Positions 33,466-42,438 are shown, counted from the stretch's first letter. The stretch: DNA of 48,267 bases from an uncultured Eubacteriales bacterium (GCA_905205065.1 CAJLCI010000019.1:1-48267), one strand, 5' to 3'. Translations and numbers: made by a program. The notes: generated from the sequence alone by a model not told the origin.

Positions 33466-34656
33466 ATGAAAATGGGAATTAAGCTTGATTATTCGGATAT
33501 AAAATTTGCGGAAAACGGAAAGCTTAAACTGTTAATAATTGTGGGAACCCGGCCTGAAATTATTCGCCTGGCCGCTGTTATTGATAAGTGCCGCAGATAT
33601 TTTGACTGTATACTCGCACATACCGGACAAAATTATGATTATAATCTGAACGGTATATTTTTCCGTGATCTGGGACTTGCAGATCCGGAGGTTTATATGA
33701 ATGCTGCCGGTGATGATCTGGGTGCGACTGTCGGCGCTATTATAAACTGTTCGTATAAACTTATGGCAGAGATCAAGCCTGACGCCCTTTTGATTCTCGG
33801 GGATACAAACTCATGCCTTTCAGCGATTGCGGCTAAACGTCTCCATATTCCTATTTTCCATATGGAGGCTGGAAACCGCTGTAAAGATGAGTGTCTGCCG
33901 GAGGAAACGAACCGCCGTATTGTAGATATAATTTCGGATGTGAATTTAGCGTATTCTGAACATGCGAGAAAATATCTTCACGAATGCGGTCTGCCGAAAG
34001 AGCGTACATATGTAACCGGTTCGCCGATGGCTGAGGTACTGCACAAAAATCTCGATGCGATTAAATCGAGTGATATACTTGATCGGCTTAATTTACAGCC
34101 GAAAAAATACATACTTTTGTCTGCACATAGGGAAGAAAACATAGATACCGAAAATAATTTTGTATCTCTTTTCGGAGCTATTAATAAGCTTGCGGAAAAA
34201 TACGATATGCCGATTTTGTATTCATGTCATCCGCGTTCAAGAAAAAGAATCGAGTCAAGCGGATTTAAGCTTGACAGAAGAGTTATAAGACATGAGCCGC
34301 TTGGATTTCATGACTATAATAATCTCCAGATGAATGCATTTGCGGTAGTATCGGACAGTGGTACGCTGCCGGAGGAAAGCTCTTTCTTTACATCGGTTGG
34401 AAATCCGTTTCCCGCCGTTTGCATACGTACCTCGACCGAACGTCCCGAGGCGCTTGACAAGGCATGCTTCGTTCTTGCGGGAATAGACGAAAAAAGTCTT
34501 ATTCAAGCCATTGATACTGCGGTAGAAATGAATGAAAACGGAGATTACGGAATACCGGTGCCCGACTATGTTGAGGAAAACGTATCGACTAAGGTAATTA
34601 AAATCATTCAGTCATATACCGGAGTAGTTAATAAAATGGTGTGGAGAAAATTCTGA
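33466..34656 (+). CDS. capG: CapG-like 2-epimerase (last step to UDP-L-FucNAc)
   Basis: This 396-residue GT-B-fold epimerase is related to WecB but has the CapG/WbjD signature: VGTRPEIIRLAA, LAHTGQNYDYNLN, ILGDTNSCLSA, FHMEAGNRCKDECLPEETN, SAHREENIDTENN and DSGTLPEESSFF. It converts the UDP-2-acetamido-2,6-dideoxy-L-talose product of CapF to UDP-L-FucNAc. The start ATG at 33466 is chosen from GAAAGG just upstream. An earlier in-frame ATG lies within capF. A strong bidirectional terminator follows, ending the locus. Confidence 0.93.
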   Translation: MKMGIKLDYSDIKFAENGKLKLLIIVGTRPEIIRLAAVIDKCRRYFDCILAHTGQNYDYNLNGIFFRDLGLADPEVYMNAAGDDLGATVGAIINCSYKLMAEIKPDALLILGDTNSCLSAIAAKRLHIPIFHMEAGNRCKDECLPEETNRRIVDIISDVNLAYSEHARKYLHECGLPKERTYVTGSPMAEVLHKNLDAIKSSDILDRLNLQPKKYILLSAHREENIDTENNFVSLFGAINKLAEKYDMPILYSCHPRSRKRIESSGFKLDRRVIRHEPLGFHDYNNLQMNAFAVVSDSGTLPEESSFFTSVGNPFPAVCIRTSTERPEALDKACFVLAGIDEKSLIQAIDTAVEMNENGDYGIPVPDYVEENVSTKVIKIIQSYTGVVNKMVWRKF

Positions 34657-34665
34657 TTAAAAAAT

Positions 34666-34709
34666 AATCCGCCGCAGATAATTTTTTCATCTGCGGCGGA
34701 TTTATTTTT
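34666..34709. terminator. Bidirectional terminator
   Basis: A perfect 14-bp stem AATCCGCCGCAGAT/ATCTGCGGCGGATT with a T run on the right and an A run on the left. It can end both the capsule transcript and the convergent trpBA transcript. Confidence 0.9.
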
Positions 34710-34735
34710 ATGTGTGTTTACCTTTGTACATGTTT

Positions 34736-34928
34736 TGCTCATTTGGGATGTACTTTGTTATTAGTAGTAATATATATTGCTTATTTTGAATGTACTTTGT
34801 TTTTAGTATATTATTGCTTATTTTGGATGTGCTTTGTTTTTAGTATGTATATTTGTTGTTTTGTATGATTTCTGTTTGTTTTAATATGTGTATTGCCTGC
34901 TTTATAATGTGCTTTGTTTGTTTTTTTG
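34736..34928. repeat. Five degenerate tandem repeats of 37-41 bases
   Basis: Copies begin near 34736, 34776, 34813, 34851 and 34892. The core is ATTGCTTATTTTGGATGTGC followed by TTTGTTTTTAGTAT. The second and third copies are the closest to each other. No gene is present in 34710-34963. Confidence 0.75.
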
Positions 34929-34963
34929 TAATGTCTGTTTATATGCGCATTGAAGCATTTTTA

Positions 34964-35800
34964 TTAATGGACTGACAAGATAGCCTGTTTCATGCTTCTG
35001 ACATAGTCAGCAACATAGGGAACGCATCCGGCACCGTATTTTTCACAAAGCATTACGATTGCCGAGCCGACGATAACGCCGTCGGACATTGCCGCCATTT
35101 CGGCGGCCTGTTTAGGAGTAGATATTCCGAAGCCTACGGCACAGGGAATATCTTTGCTTTTCTTAACAAGCCTTATCATTGAATTTATGTCTGTCGTGAT
35201 AGATGAGCGGGTTCCGGTTACGCCGAGTGATGAGACGCAGTATAAAAACCCGTCGGCCTTTTCTGCAATCATGGAAATTCGTTCATGGGAAGTAGGTGCT
35301 ATCATTGAAATAAGATCAAGACCATATTTTTTGCAGAGACCATCAAATTCTTCTTTTTCCTCAAAAGGTATATCGGGAAGTATCAGACCATCAATGCCAA
35401 TCTCACTGCATTTGGAAATAAAAATTTCAGAATTTCCGTTTTGAGGCTCGGATTTGAAAACATTTGTATTTAAAGAATCACTTTTCAGGCCGCATGAAAA
35501 GACGACGTTAGCATAAGTCATGAACACCATAGGAACTTTCACGGACTGTCTCAAACGCTTTACCATTTCAAAAATTTCCGAAACGGTAACGCCGCCCGAA
35601 AGAGCGCGCAGGTTTGCATTTCTGATAACAGGTCCCTCCGCGGTAGGATCCGAAAAAGGAATTCCGAGTTCAATGAGATCAGCTCCTGCATCTGCCATTT
35701 CCAGGACAAGCTTTTCGGTCACTTCGAGGGACGGGTCTCCGCAGGTGATAAAAGGTATAAACGCTTTTCCGTGATCGAATGCTTTTGCAATATTACTCAT
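34964..35800 (-). CDS. trpA: Tryptophan synthase alpha subunit
   Basis: The alpha subunit cleaves indole-3-glycerol phosphate to indole, which is channelled to TrpB. This 278-residue barrel has the catalytic Glu44 in DLIELGIPFSDP and Asp51 in FSDPTAEGP, then MTYANVVF, LILPDIPFEEK, and the phosphate loop GFGISTPKQAAEMA with GVIVGSAIV. About 20 extra residues (104-125, SDSLNTNVFKSEPQNGNS) sit after MTYANVVFSCG, where typical TrpA continues directly into helix 4. The gene overlaps trpB by eight bases, with GGGGGGAG before the ATG. Confidence 0.95.
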   Translation of the reverse strand: MSNIAKAFDHGKAFIPFITCGDPSLEVTEKLVLEMADAGADLIELGIPFSDPTAEGPVIRNANLRALSGGVTVSEIFEMVKRLRQSVKVPMVFMTYANVVFSCGLKSDSLNTNVFKSEPQNGNSEIFISKCSEIGIDGLILPDIPFEEKEEFDGLCKKYGLDLISMIAPTSHERISMIAEKADGFLYCVSSLGVTGTRSSITTDINSMIRLVKKSKDIPCAVGFGISTPKQAAEMAAMSDGVIVGSAIVMLCEKYGAGCVPYVADYVRSMKQAILSVH

Positions 35801-36980
35801 AAAGATTCTCCCCCCTATAACGCGCGATTGCCGCGCAGTCCTTGTCTCCGCGCCCGGATATATTAATTACAATTATCTGATCTTTTTTCATAGTCGGAGC
35901 AAGCTTTGCAGCATATGAAACTGCATGAGCGCTTTCTATCGCCGGAATAATTCCCTCTGTTCTTGAAAGATATTCAAAGGCCGCGACAGCTTCATCATCT
36001 GTAACCGCGACATATTCGGCGCGTCCGGAATCACACAGATATGCATGCTCCGGACCTACTCCCGGATAGTCAAGTCCTGCGGAAATTGAATATACCGGCG
36101 CAATCTGTCCGTGCTCATCTTGGCAGAAATACGATTTCATACCATGAAAAATTCCTAACCTTCCTGTTGTAATAGTCGCCGCGGTGTCTTTTGTGTTTGT
36201 ACCGCGTCCTGCCGCTTCACAGCCTATAAGCCGTACAGAAGAATCGTCTATAAAGTGATAAAACGCACCAATAGCGTTTGAACCGCCGCCGACGCATGCG
36301 ACTACAGCGTCCGGAAGCCGCCCCTCGCGATCTGCAAGTTGCTGTTTGATTTCACGGCTGATTACTGCCTGAAAATCGCGGACAATTTCCGGAAATGGAT
36401 AAGGTCCCATAACCGAGCCGAGGACGTAATGTGTGTCGTCGATTCGCGTCGTCCATTCGCGGAATGTTTCTGAAACCGCGTCCTTGAGCGTCGCGGTTCC
36501 GCTGTCAACGGGATGTACTTTTGCGCCGAGCAACCGCATTCGGTATACGTTAAGCGCCTGTCTTTCGCAGTCTGTACGTCCCATGAATATTTCACACTCC
36601 ATGCCCATCATGGCGGCGACCGTTGCTGTTGCTACTCCATGCTGTCCGGCTCCTGTTTCGGCAATTACGCGTGTTTTGCCCATACGCTTGGCAAGAAGCA
36701 TCTGTCCTATAACGTTGTTTATTTTATGTGCGCCGGTGTGATTTAGATCTTCTCTCTTGAGATAAATTTTCGCGCCCCCTAAATCTTCCGTCATGCGTTT
36801 TGCATAATAAAGACGGCTTGGTCTGCCGGCGTAGTCACTGAGCATGGAGTTAAGTTCATTTATAAAATCGGGATCATTTTTGTATTTTATGTAAGCCGAT
36901 TCAAGCTCATTTACGGCATTCATAAGTGTTTCGGGGATATATTGCCCGCCGTGAATTCCAAATTTTCCTTTTGAATTCAT
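35793..36980 (-). CDS. trpB: Tryptophan synthase beta subunit
   Basis: This 395-residue PLP enzyme joins indole and serine to make tryptophan in an alpha2-beta2 complex with TrpA. The PLP lysine is Lys86 in NHTGAHKINN. Other diagnostic parts are AETGAGQHGVATAT, CVGGGSNAIGAFY (phosphate loop) and ISGRGDKD near the end. It starts at MNSKGKFGIHGGQYIP, nine bases after AAAGGA; an earlier in-frame ATG lies within the leader. It is the first gene after the T-box, and trpA overlaps its end. No other trp genes are in the window. Confidence 0.97.
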   Translation of the reverse strand: MNSKGKFGIHGGQYIPETLMNAVNELESAYIKYKNDPDFINELNSMLSDYAGRPSRLYYAKRMTEDLGGAKIYLKREDLNHTGAHKINNVIGQMLLAKRMGKTRVIAETGAGQHGVATATVAAMMGMECEIFMGRTDCERQALNVYRMRLLGAKVHPVDSGTATLKDAVSETFREWTTRIDDTHYVLGSVMGPYPFPEIVRDFQAVISREIKQQLADREGRLPDAVVACVGGGSNAIGAFYHFIDDSSVRLIGCEAAGRGTNTKDTAATITTGRLGIFHGMKSYFCQDEHGQIAPVYSISAGLDYPGVGPEHAYLCDSGRAEYVAVTDDEAVAAFEYLSRTEGIIPAIESAHAVSYAAKLAPTMKKDQIIVINISGRGDKDCAAIARYRGENLYE

Positions 36981-37087
36981 GATTATCATTCCTTTCCTTT
37001 GCGACCGTAAAACTTGCGTGCAGCCAAAAGTTTCGCACATATCCGTATATCATTACTGCTGCATATAAAGACCGCCGTCGGAGACAA

Positions 37088-37380
37088 ACTAAAACAAAAA
37101 GCCTTTGTCCTGAATTTTCAGGACAAAAGCTTAAAAACTTCTGCGGTACCACCTGTTTTCATACGAAAAATGTATGCTCTTTTCGGCGCAGTTATACACC
37201 TGTTCTCTGTAACGGGAGAAACCCGTCGGGCATTACTGGGCAGCTAAATATGCCTTTCTTCCCGCCCTCATGAGTCCATTCATCAGCTTTGCGTTTACTG
37301 TACTCGCACCGACCGACAGCTCTCTGTTATTCGTTTAAAGCTAATTACTATCCTCAATCGACAGTTTAAAAAATATTTTT
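37088..37380 (-). promoter_or_regulatory. T-box riboswitch, tRNA-Trp type
   Basis: On the minus strand the leader contains the stem I apical pattern AGAGAGCTG with GGTGCGAGTACAG and a specifier loop with GAA-TGG-ACT, whose TGG (plus-strand CCA 37276-37278) is the Trp codon. The antiterminator box AGGTGGTACCGC lies at 37144-37155. Then comes the competing terminator, with stem TTTTGTCCTGA/TCAGGACAAA and the run CTTTTTGTTTT (37091-37130). Uncharged tRNA-Trp should stabilise the antiterminator and switch trpBA on. Confidence 0.93.
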
Positions 37381-37383
37381 TTT

Positions 37384-37412
37384 ATTATACTACAGCTTTT
37401 GACTTCTGTCAA
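37384..37412 (-). promoter_or_regulatory. Consensus promoter of the T-box/trpBA transcript
   Basis: On the minus strand: TTGACA (37407-37412), exactly 17 bases, TATAAT (37384-37389). Confidence 0.9.
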
Positions 37413-37466
37413 GTCTTTTTTTGATAAAATTGAGAGAACTGGAAGGGAAATAGACAGCGCACTTAT

Positions 37467-37530
37467 GCGCCGTCGCCGCCGTAGTTGTAGTAGTAGTCGT
37501 AGAAGTATTAGAAGTAGTATTATTAAGGCT
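37467..37530 (-). other. Low-complexity trinucleotide stretch, possible coding tail remnant
   Basis: GTA/GTC-rich triplets. Read on the minus strand, one frame gives YFYDYYYNYGGDGA and a stop, like a Tyr-rich C-terminal tail, but stops lie just upstream. It could be the relic of a gene end or simple slippage. Confidence 0.3.
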
Positions 37531-37545
37531 TTTCCCTAAAATGAG

Positions 37546-37580
37546 ATATTACTCGCTATGCGGGTAATATTTATTTTTAC
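37546..37580 (+). terminator. Hairpin with T run
   Basis: Stem ATATTACTCGC/GCGGGTAATAT (one T-G pair, three-base loop), then TTATTTTT. There is no matching gene just upstream on the plus strand, which fits a lost gene. The rest of 37581-37830 shows no clear promoter or gene. Confidence 0.5.
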
Positions 37581-37851
37581 TATATCAAAATCAGGATTTG
37601 TCAAGATGTTTGGTAAAGATTTTTTTGTTAATATGTCTCATGTCTTTACTGCGGTTTTAAAAAAAGGATTGTAATAGTACGCAGCATGGGCGTATATACG
37701 TATTATACGGGAAGTTTTTTGTTTGGGTATGCTTTATTGTCGGTATTTTTTGTGTTATTATCCGTTTGAGAAATAAGAGCGAAAACTGCTTTAATTTATT
37801 TTGCAGAATTGAGTTTCTTATTTATACTTATTGATAAAACGGAGGAAGCAT

Positions 37852-40122
37852 ATGAACAGCTCAATTTATAGGATAAACCTTGATATTCATGACGCCAGGC
37901 CGCAGGCGTCGATTCGGATAACTCAGAACGATACGGCGCGGAGAATTGTTATATCTCTTTCCGACGGAGGGGTGCCGTATATTATTGCTGATGATTGCTA
38001 CGCTGCTTTTACTGCGCTGAAACCAGATGGGACAGTGCTTTACAATGATACTGTAATAGTACAAAACAGTAAAATTCAGTATGATATTACAGCCCAGACA
38101 GTGGCGGCTACGGGAACTGTAGAATGTCAGATTCGTATTTACGGTACGGACGGAACGCTTATTACATCACCTTGTTTTACCATACTTGTGACGGGCCGTG
38201 TATTTGACGACAGTATAGCTGAGGGAACTGATCAGTTCACACTGCTTGACGAGCTTGTTACCAGTACAGCATCACTAAAAAGTGTGACAATGTCTTCAAT
38301 CAGCGATGCAAAGGCGGCTACGACGCTTGCAAATACGGCGGCTCTCGAAGCGCATAATGCTGCATCAGGCGCAACTGCATCGGCATCTAACGCTGAAAAC
38401 GCTGCCGAAAGCGCAAATAACGCTGTGTCTGTGGCAAACAGCGCCGCAGCGTCAGCAAATACTGCCGCGGAAAATGCGAATACTGCGGCAGCGTCAGCAA
38501 ATACTGCGGCGTCTTCGGCTAATACGTCTGCGGAAAATGCAAACGCAAAATCGGATCTTGCGGAAGCCGCGGCAGAGAATGCAGACGCTGCCGCAACTGA
38601 AGCCCGCGGAATGTTCGATTCATTTCTTGATATAAGTTCTTCTTTTAATATTTATGACGCTGACAGTATTACAAGAGAAATATTTGTTTACGAGGGACAG
38701 GAAAGCCCGAATTCGGTATATTTTGCTACCGGTTATATGAAATGCAAAGGCGGAGATACCCTTCATGTACAGTTTGAAACGCCTCAGGGCGTCAGAGTAG
38801 ATCTTGCCGAGTACACATCTTTTGCTGATATACGGTATATGGAGGCTTATGATGAGAATAAAGTTTATATAACAGGCAGCAATGTCGGAAACCAGAGAAC
38901 ATATACGGTGCCTGACGGAGCCTCTTATGTCAGATTTACCTTTTATCTCGGATTTTTATCAAATGCGAGCGATATTATGATATTTCCTTCATCCGATACA
39001 TCCATTGTATCTTATACAGCCTATGATGAAAAAAATGTCTGTGTTAAAAAAAGCTGTCTGCCGGTAACGGAGATAAAAGCTTTTCTTCCCGGCGAAATTT
39101 GTGTTGCTGTTGGCAGGACGATTGAAATCTATAACAGCCAGGTTTGCCCGAATGCCTCGAACTATCATTTTAAGTGGAAGTGTCAGATCGGCAAAGCTTT
39201 GCAGCGCAAGTTCAGTGTTACTGGTTTTTCCGATAATGTCGGGACTTACACCCTTGAGCTTGAAATTTATGACAATGAAAACATTATGCGTTGGAGCGGC
39301 TCTTCGACTTTGAAAATTGTCTCTGTTCTCTCATCAGAATATAAAGTCGTGCCTATCGGAGACAGTCTTACAAATATAAAACGGTGGATGCCTGAGGTTA
39401 TGAACCTTTCGGATGAAAAGGTCAGCTTTGTGGGTACAAGGGCGTTTAATCTCAAAGACTCGGAGGAAGTTGCACATACAGGATTTCACGAGGGAAGAAG
39501 CGGCTGGAGTGCAGCAAGATACAATCAGTCTGGTGATACGGTTCCTGATGAAAATACTTATAAATATGCAAATCCGTTCTATAATCCTGCGGTAGGACGT
39601 TTTGATTGGAATTTTTATGTGACGAATTCCCTTGGCGGAGTCTCACCCGACGGAGTTCAGCTGTTTCTGGGGACAAATGGAATCTCGCTTGATCCGGAAG
39701 AAAACGCATCCGCCGTTAAAACCATTGTGGATTATATAAGGCAGGATGATGCAAATATACATATATATGTAGTATATATACCGTATAGGTCGAATCAAAA
39801 CGGTATAGGTTTTCAGACCGCATCAGACGGATTCACGGCTTTAAATTCAGGAACCTATAAGTTAGAAGAGGATATGAAAGTATTTAATCTTATGAGCAGG
39901 CTTAACACTCTTTTAAAGGATTATCAAAAGCTGTTTTTTATCCCGCTTTCTTTATGTCACGACAGCGAGAATAATTATGGTGCGGTTGCCGTTTCGGTAA
40001 ATCCGAGGTCATCGCAAACCGAGTATTTTCCGTCAGAATCCGTTCATCCTCAGGCAGAGGGATATTTTCAGTTTGCGGACGTTATTTTCAGTACATATTC
40101 CGCTCATGCCTCGGATATATGA
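37852..40122 (+). CDS. Phage baseplate-like (BppU-type) protein with SGNH hydrolase domain
   Basis: This 756-residue protein begins at ATG 37852 after GGAGG and has no signal peptide. Residues 1-135 (IYRINLDIHDARPQASIRI, FTALKPDGTVLYND, GTVECQIRIYG) match the N-terminal domain of phage baseplate upper protein BppU. Residues 138-253 are Ala/Asn-rich heptads, probably a trimeric coiled coil. A beta-rich part follows (YMKCKGGDTLHVQF). From 503 to the end is an SGNH/GDSL-type hydrolase: IGDSLT (Ser505), GTNGISL, and ESVHP (Glu729, His732), with Glu where Asp is usual. Such proteins act as phage tail receptor-binding and glycan-deacetylating parts. No other tail genes are near. Confidence 0.85.
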   Translation: MNSSIYRINLDIHDARPQASIRITQNDTARRIVISLSDGGVPYIIADDCYAAFTALKPDGTVLYNDTVIVQNSKIQYDITAQTVAATGTVECQIRIYGTDGTLITSPCFTILVTGRVFDDSIAEGTDQFTLLDELVTSTASLKSVTMSSISDAKAATTLANTAALEAHNAASGATASASNAENAAESANNAVSVANSAAASANTAAENANTAAASANTAASSANTSAENANAKSDLAEAAAENADAAATEARGMFDSFLDISSSFNIYDADSITREIFVYEGQESPNSVYFATGYMKCKGGDTLHVQFETPQGVRVDLAEYTSFADIRYMEAYDENKVYITGSNVGNQRTYTVPDGASYVRFTFYLGFLSNASDIMIFPSSDTSIVSYTAYDEKNVCVKKSCLPVTEIKAFLPGEICVAVGRTIEIYNSQVCPNASNYHFKWKCQIGKALQRKFSVTGFSDNVGTYTLELEIYDNENIMRWSGSSTLKIVSVLSSEYKVVPIGDSLTNIKRWMPEVMNLSDEKVSFVGTRAFNLKDSEEVAHTGFHEGRSGWSAARYNQSGDTVPDENTYKYANPFYNPAVGRFDWNFYVTNSLGGVSPDGVQLFLGTNGISLDPEENASAVKTIVDYIRQDDANIHIYVVYIPYRSNQNGIGFQTASDGFTALNSGTYKLEEDMKVFNLMSRLNTLLKDYQKLFFIPLSLCHDSENNYGAVAVSVNPRSSQTEYFPSESVHPQAEGYFQFADVIFSTYSAHASDI

Positions 40123-40309
40123 TTAGGTAAATGCTTGGTTTTGTACAGATGTTTGAAAAAATGCTGAATGAAACATGCTTATTATCAGATATACGGCTGC
40201 AGCATATAAAAGTATAAATTTAAAGGTATAATTTTAAGCCGGAACAGCTGCCGACCGTAGTATTTATTATTTATGTAAAATAAAATACAATAATACTGTA
40301 AAATAAATA

Positions 40310-40338
40310 TTGACAAATTTATAATAGTATGGTAATAT
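40310..40338 (+). promoter_or_regulatory. Sigma-A promoter
   Basis: TTGACA (40310-40315), 17 bases, TAATAT (40333-40338). Transcription should begin near 40345, almost 300 bases before the ABC transporter gene. Confidence 0.7.
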
Positions 40339-40344
40339 TAACAC

Positions 40345-40495
40345 ATGAGCTGGTATCCCATAAAAAATATAGTACGCAAATGTTAAAGTTGAGGCAGTGT
40401 CATGATATACTATTATAAATTACAGGGATTAATAAAGTCTGAATTATAGAACTATAGGCGTAGCCATTCGCTATGCCTATAGTTCTTTGCTTTTT
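40345..40495 (+). ncRNA. Possible short RNA or attenuated leader
   Basis: The promoter at 40310 is followed by a strong hairpin at 40448-40486 (17-bp stem AGAACTATAGGCGTAGC with its complement, one G-U pair, loop CATTC) and TTGCTTTTT. The transcript would be about 140-150 bases. It could be an independent small RNA or an attenuator leader for the ABC exporter 144 bases further on. A 13-codon frame from the predicted transcript start (40345) has no ribosome binding site. Confidence 0.45.
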
Positions 40496-40638
40496 AATGT
40501 CGAAAAATATTTTATTTTGTCTAAAATACATGGAATACGATTATTGAGTTTGTGCAGAGCTTATTGTGTATAGAATCATCTAAAAAAATAAACACGTAAA
40601 AATTTAGGATAAAGATAAATAAAAGAAAGGACAGCAAT

Positions 40639-42438
40639 ATGAAGAAAAAAGAGAAAGATCCGAAAATACATATGTTTGCAAATTATTGCGCCGCGTTTAA
40701 GCTTATGCTTAAGTTATTTCCTGAAAAATTTGCAGGTACTTTATCTCTGACGATATTCGGTAACGTTATTAACTTCTTTTCGTTTACCTATATTCTCAGC
40801 TTTGTTGTAAACGGCTTGCAGACCGGCAAGCGTGCTTCTGTGCTTATGACGTATGTCGTCGGAATGATGATTCTTCAGATAATAATTTCAACGCTCGAAA
40901 ATGTTTTTTATACCTATATACTTCCTATTTTGGATCAAAAATGCGTTTTAAGAGTAAACCGCATGCTGTATAAAAAAGCTGCGGAGGCTGATATTTCTAA
41001 TTACGAAAGTCCAGAAATGTATGCTCTTTTCGGCAGAGCCGTATCCGGAGGCGTAGGCTCTATTGAATGGGTATTCTGGTCTATTTCAAATATTGCGGGA
41101 ATGATAATAAACCTCGGTCTTTCCTCGTGGCTTACCTTAACGATAGATCCGTTTTTGTTTATATTTGCGGTTCTTCCCGTATTTTTTAATTTGCTCAGAA
41201 AGAAAATTGCAAAGAAGAAGCGCGAGTTCGACGTTGAAAGCTCAGAAATCGTTCGAAAAAGGGATTATACGCAGCGTGTGTTTTATCAGAATGAATTTGC
41301 AAAAGAGCTTAGACTTACGAACATTCACCGAGTTATGCTCAGGCGTTTCAGAGAGTCTATTTCGGAATACCTGCATCTTGTCCGCACAAAGGGAATGAAG
41401 CTTGCTCTTATGCAGTTTGTAATAACATTCGGAACGAACATACTCTCCATCACCGGCGCGCAGATATATACGGTATACCGTGCGCTGGTTTCAAATACTG
41501 TAATGATCGGTGACTGCCTTGTTGTTCTGAATACGATTTCATCAATCTCGTATAATATCCAGTATATCGGAAGTCAGGTGTCCTTTATTCACAATATATG
41601 CTACAATTTTCAGGATTATCGTGACTTTATGTGGCGCGAAGAGAAGATAAGAGCAAATGAGGACGGAGAGAGGGCATCCGCCGGAGACATTGAACTTCGC
41701 GGGGTTACGTTCCGGTATCCCGGAGCGGAAGACGATACTCTCCGTGATTTGAATATGAAAATAAAGCAGGGAGAAAAAATAGCAATTGTCGGATTTAACG
41801 GAGCAGGAAAAACAACCCTTATAAAGCTTCTTATGCGCCTTTATGATCCCTGTTCAGGGGGGATTTTACTTAACGGAAAAGATATAAGGGAGTATAACCT
41901 GGAGAGCTATCGAAGCAGTTTCGGCGTAGTTTTTCAGGATTATAAACAATTTGCTCTCACGGTAGCAGAGAATGTTCTCGGACGTCCGATGCATGAGGGA
42001 GACGATAAAATAGTGGAGGATTGTCTCCGCCGTGCCGGAATATGGGATAAAATTTCGGCTCTTCCGGCAGGAATATACACACGGATGACACGAGAGTTTG
42101 ACGATGACGGACTTATTCTTTCCGGCGGAGAGTCTCAAAAGCTTGCAATTGCTTCGGTATATGCGCGAAACAGCTCTGTTGTAATATTAGATGAACCGTC
42201 GTCGGCGCTTGATCCGATTGCAGAGCATGAGATGTATAAGCAGATGTATCTGGCATGTGAAGGAAAAACCATGATTTTTATTTCACACCGTTTATCGTCT
42301 GCGGTTGATGCAGATCGAATATTTTTAATTGAGGACGGCAGAATAAAGGAGTCGGGGTCACATTCAGAGCTTATGAGTATGAACGGAAGCTATGCTGAAA
42401 TGTTTAAAGCTCAGGCGGAGAGCTATACGGACGCATAA
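40639..42438 (+). CDS. ABC exporter, membrane plus ATPase (first half of a pair)
   Basis: This 599-residue protein has an N-terminal six-helix exporter domain (residues about 20-330) and a C-terminal ATPase. The ATPase has Walker A GFNGAGKTT (385-393), the Q-loop in VVFQDYKQF, signature LSGGESQ (from 494), Walker B VVILDEPSSALDP and the switch His in FISHRLS. It has no peptidase domain. AAAGGA lies seven bases before the ATG. With the similar gene immediately downstream it most likely forms a heterodimeric exporter. The substrate cannot be told; peptides, lipids or drugs are all possible for this family. Confidence 0.93.
   Translation: MKKKEKDPKIHMFANYCAAFKLMLKLFPEKFAGTLSLTIFGNVINFFSFTYILSFVVNGLQTGKRASVLMTYVVGMMILQIIISTLENVFYTYILPILDQKCVLRVNRMLYKKAAEADISNYESPEMYALFGRAVSGGVGSIEWVFWSISNIAGMIINLGLSSWLTLTIDPFLFIFAVLPVFFNLLRKKIAKKKREFDVESSEIVRKRDYTQRVFYQNEFAKELRLTNIHRVMLRRFRESISEYLHLVRTKGMKLALMQFVITFGTNILSITGAQIYTVYRALVSNTVMIGDCLVVLNTISSISYNIQYIGSQVSFIHNICYNFQDYRDFMWREEKIRANEDGERASAGDIELRGVTFRYPGAEDDTLRDLNMKIKQGEKIAIVGFNGAGKTTLIKLLMRLYDPCSGGILLNGKDIREYNLESYRSSFGVVFQDYKQFALTVAENVLGRPMHEGDDKIVEDCLRRAGIWDKISALPAGIYTRMTREFDDDGLILSGGESQKLAIASVYARNSSVVILDEPSSALDPIAEHEMYKQMYLACEGKTMIFISHRLSSAVDADRIFLIEDGRIKESGSHSELMSMNGSYAEMFKAQAESYTDA

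Noticed and set aside
37831..37851. TTG start for the baseplate-like gene
   Set aside because: GGAGG lies downstream of it and immediately before the ATG at 37852.
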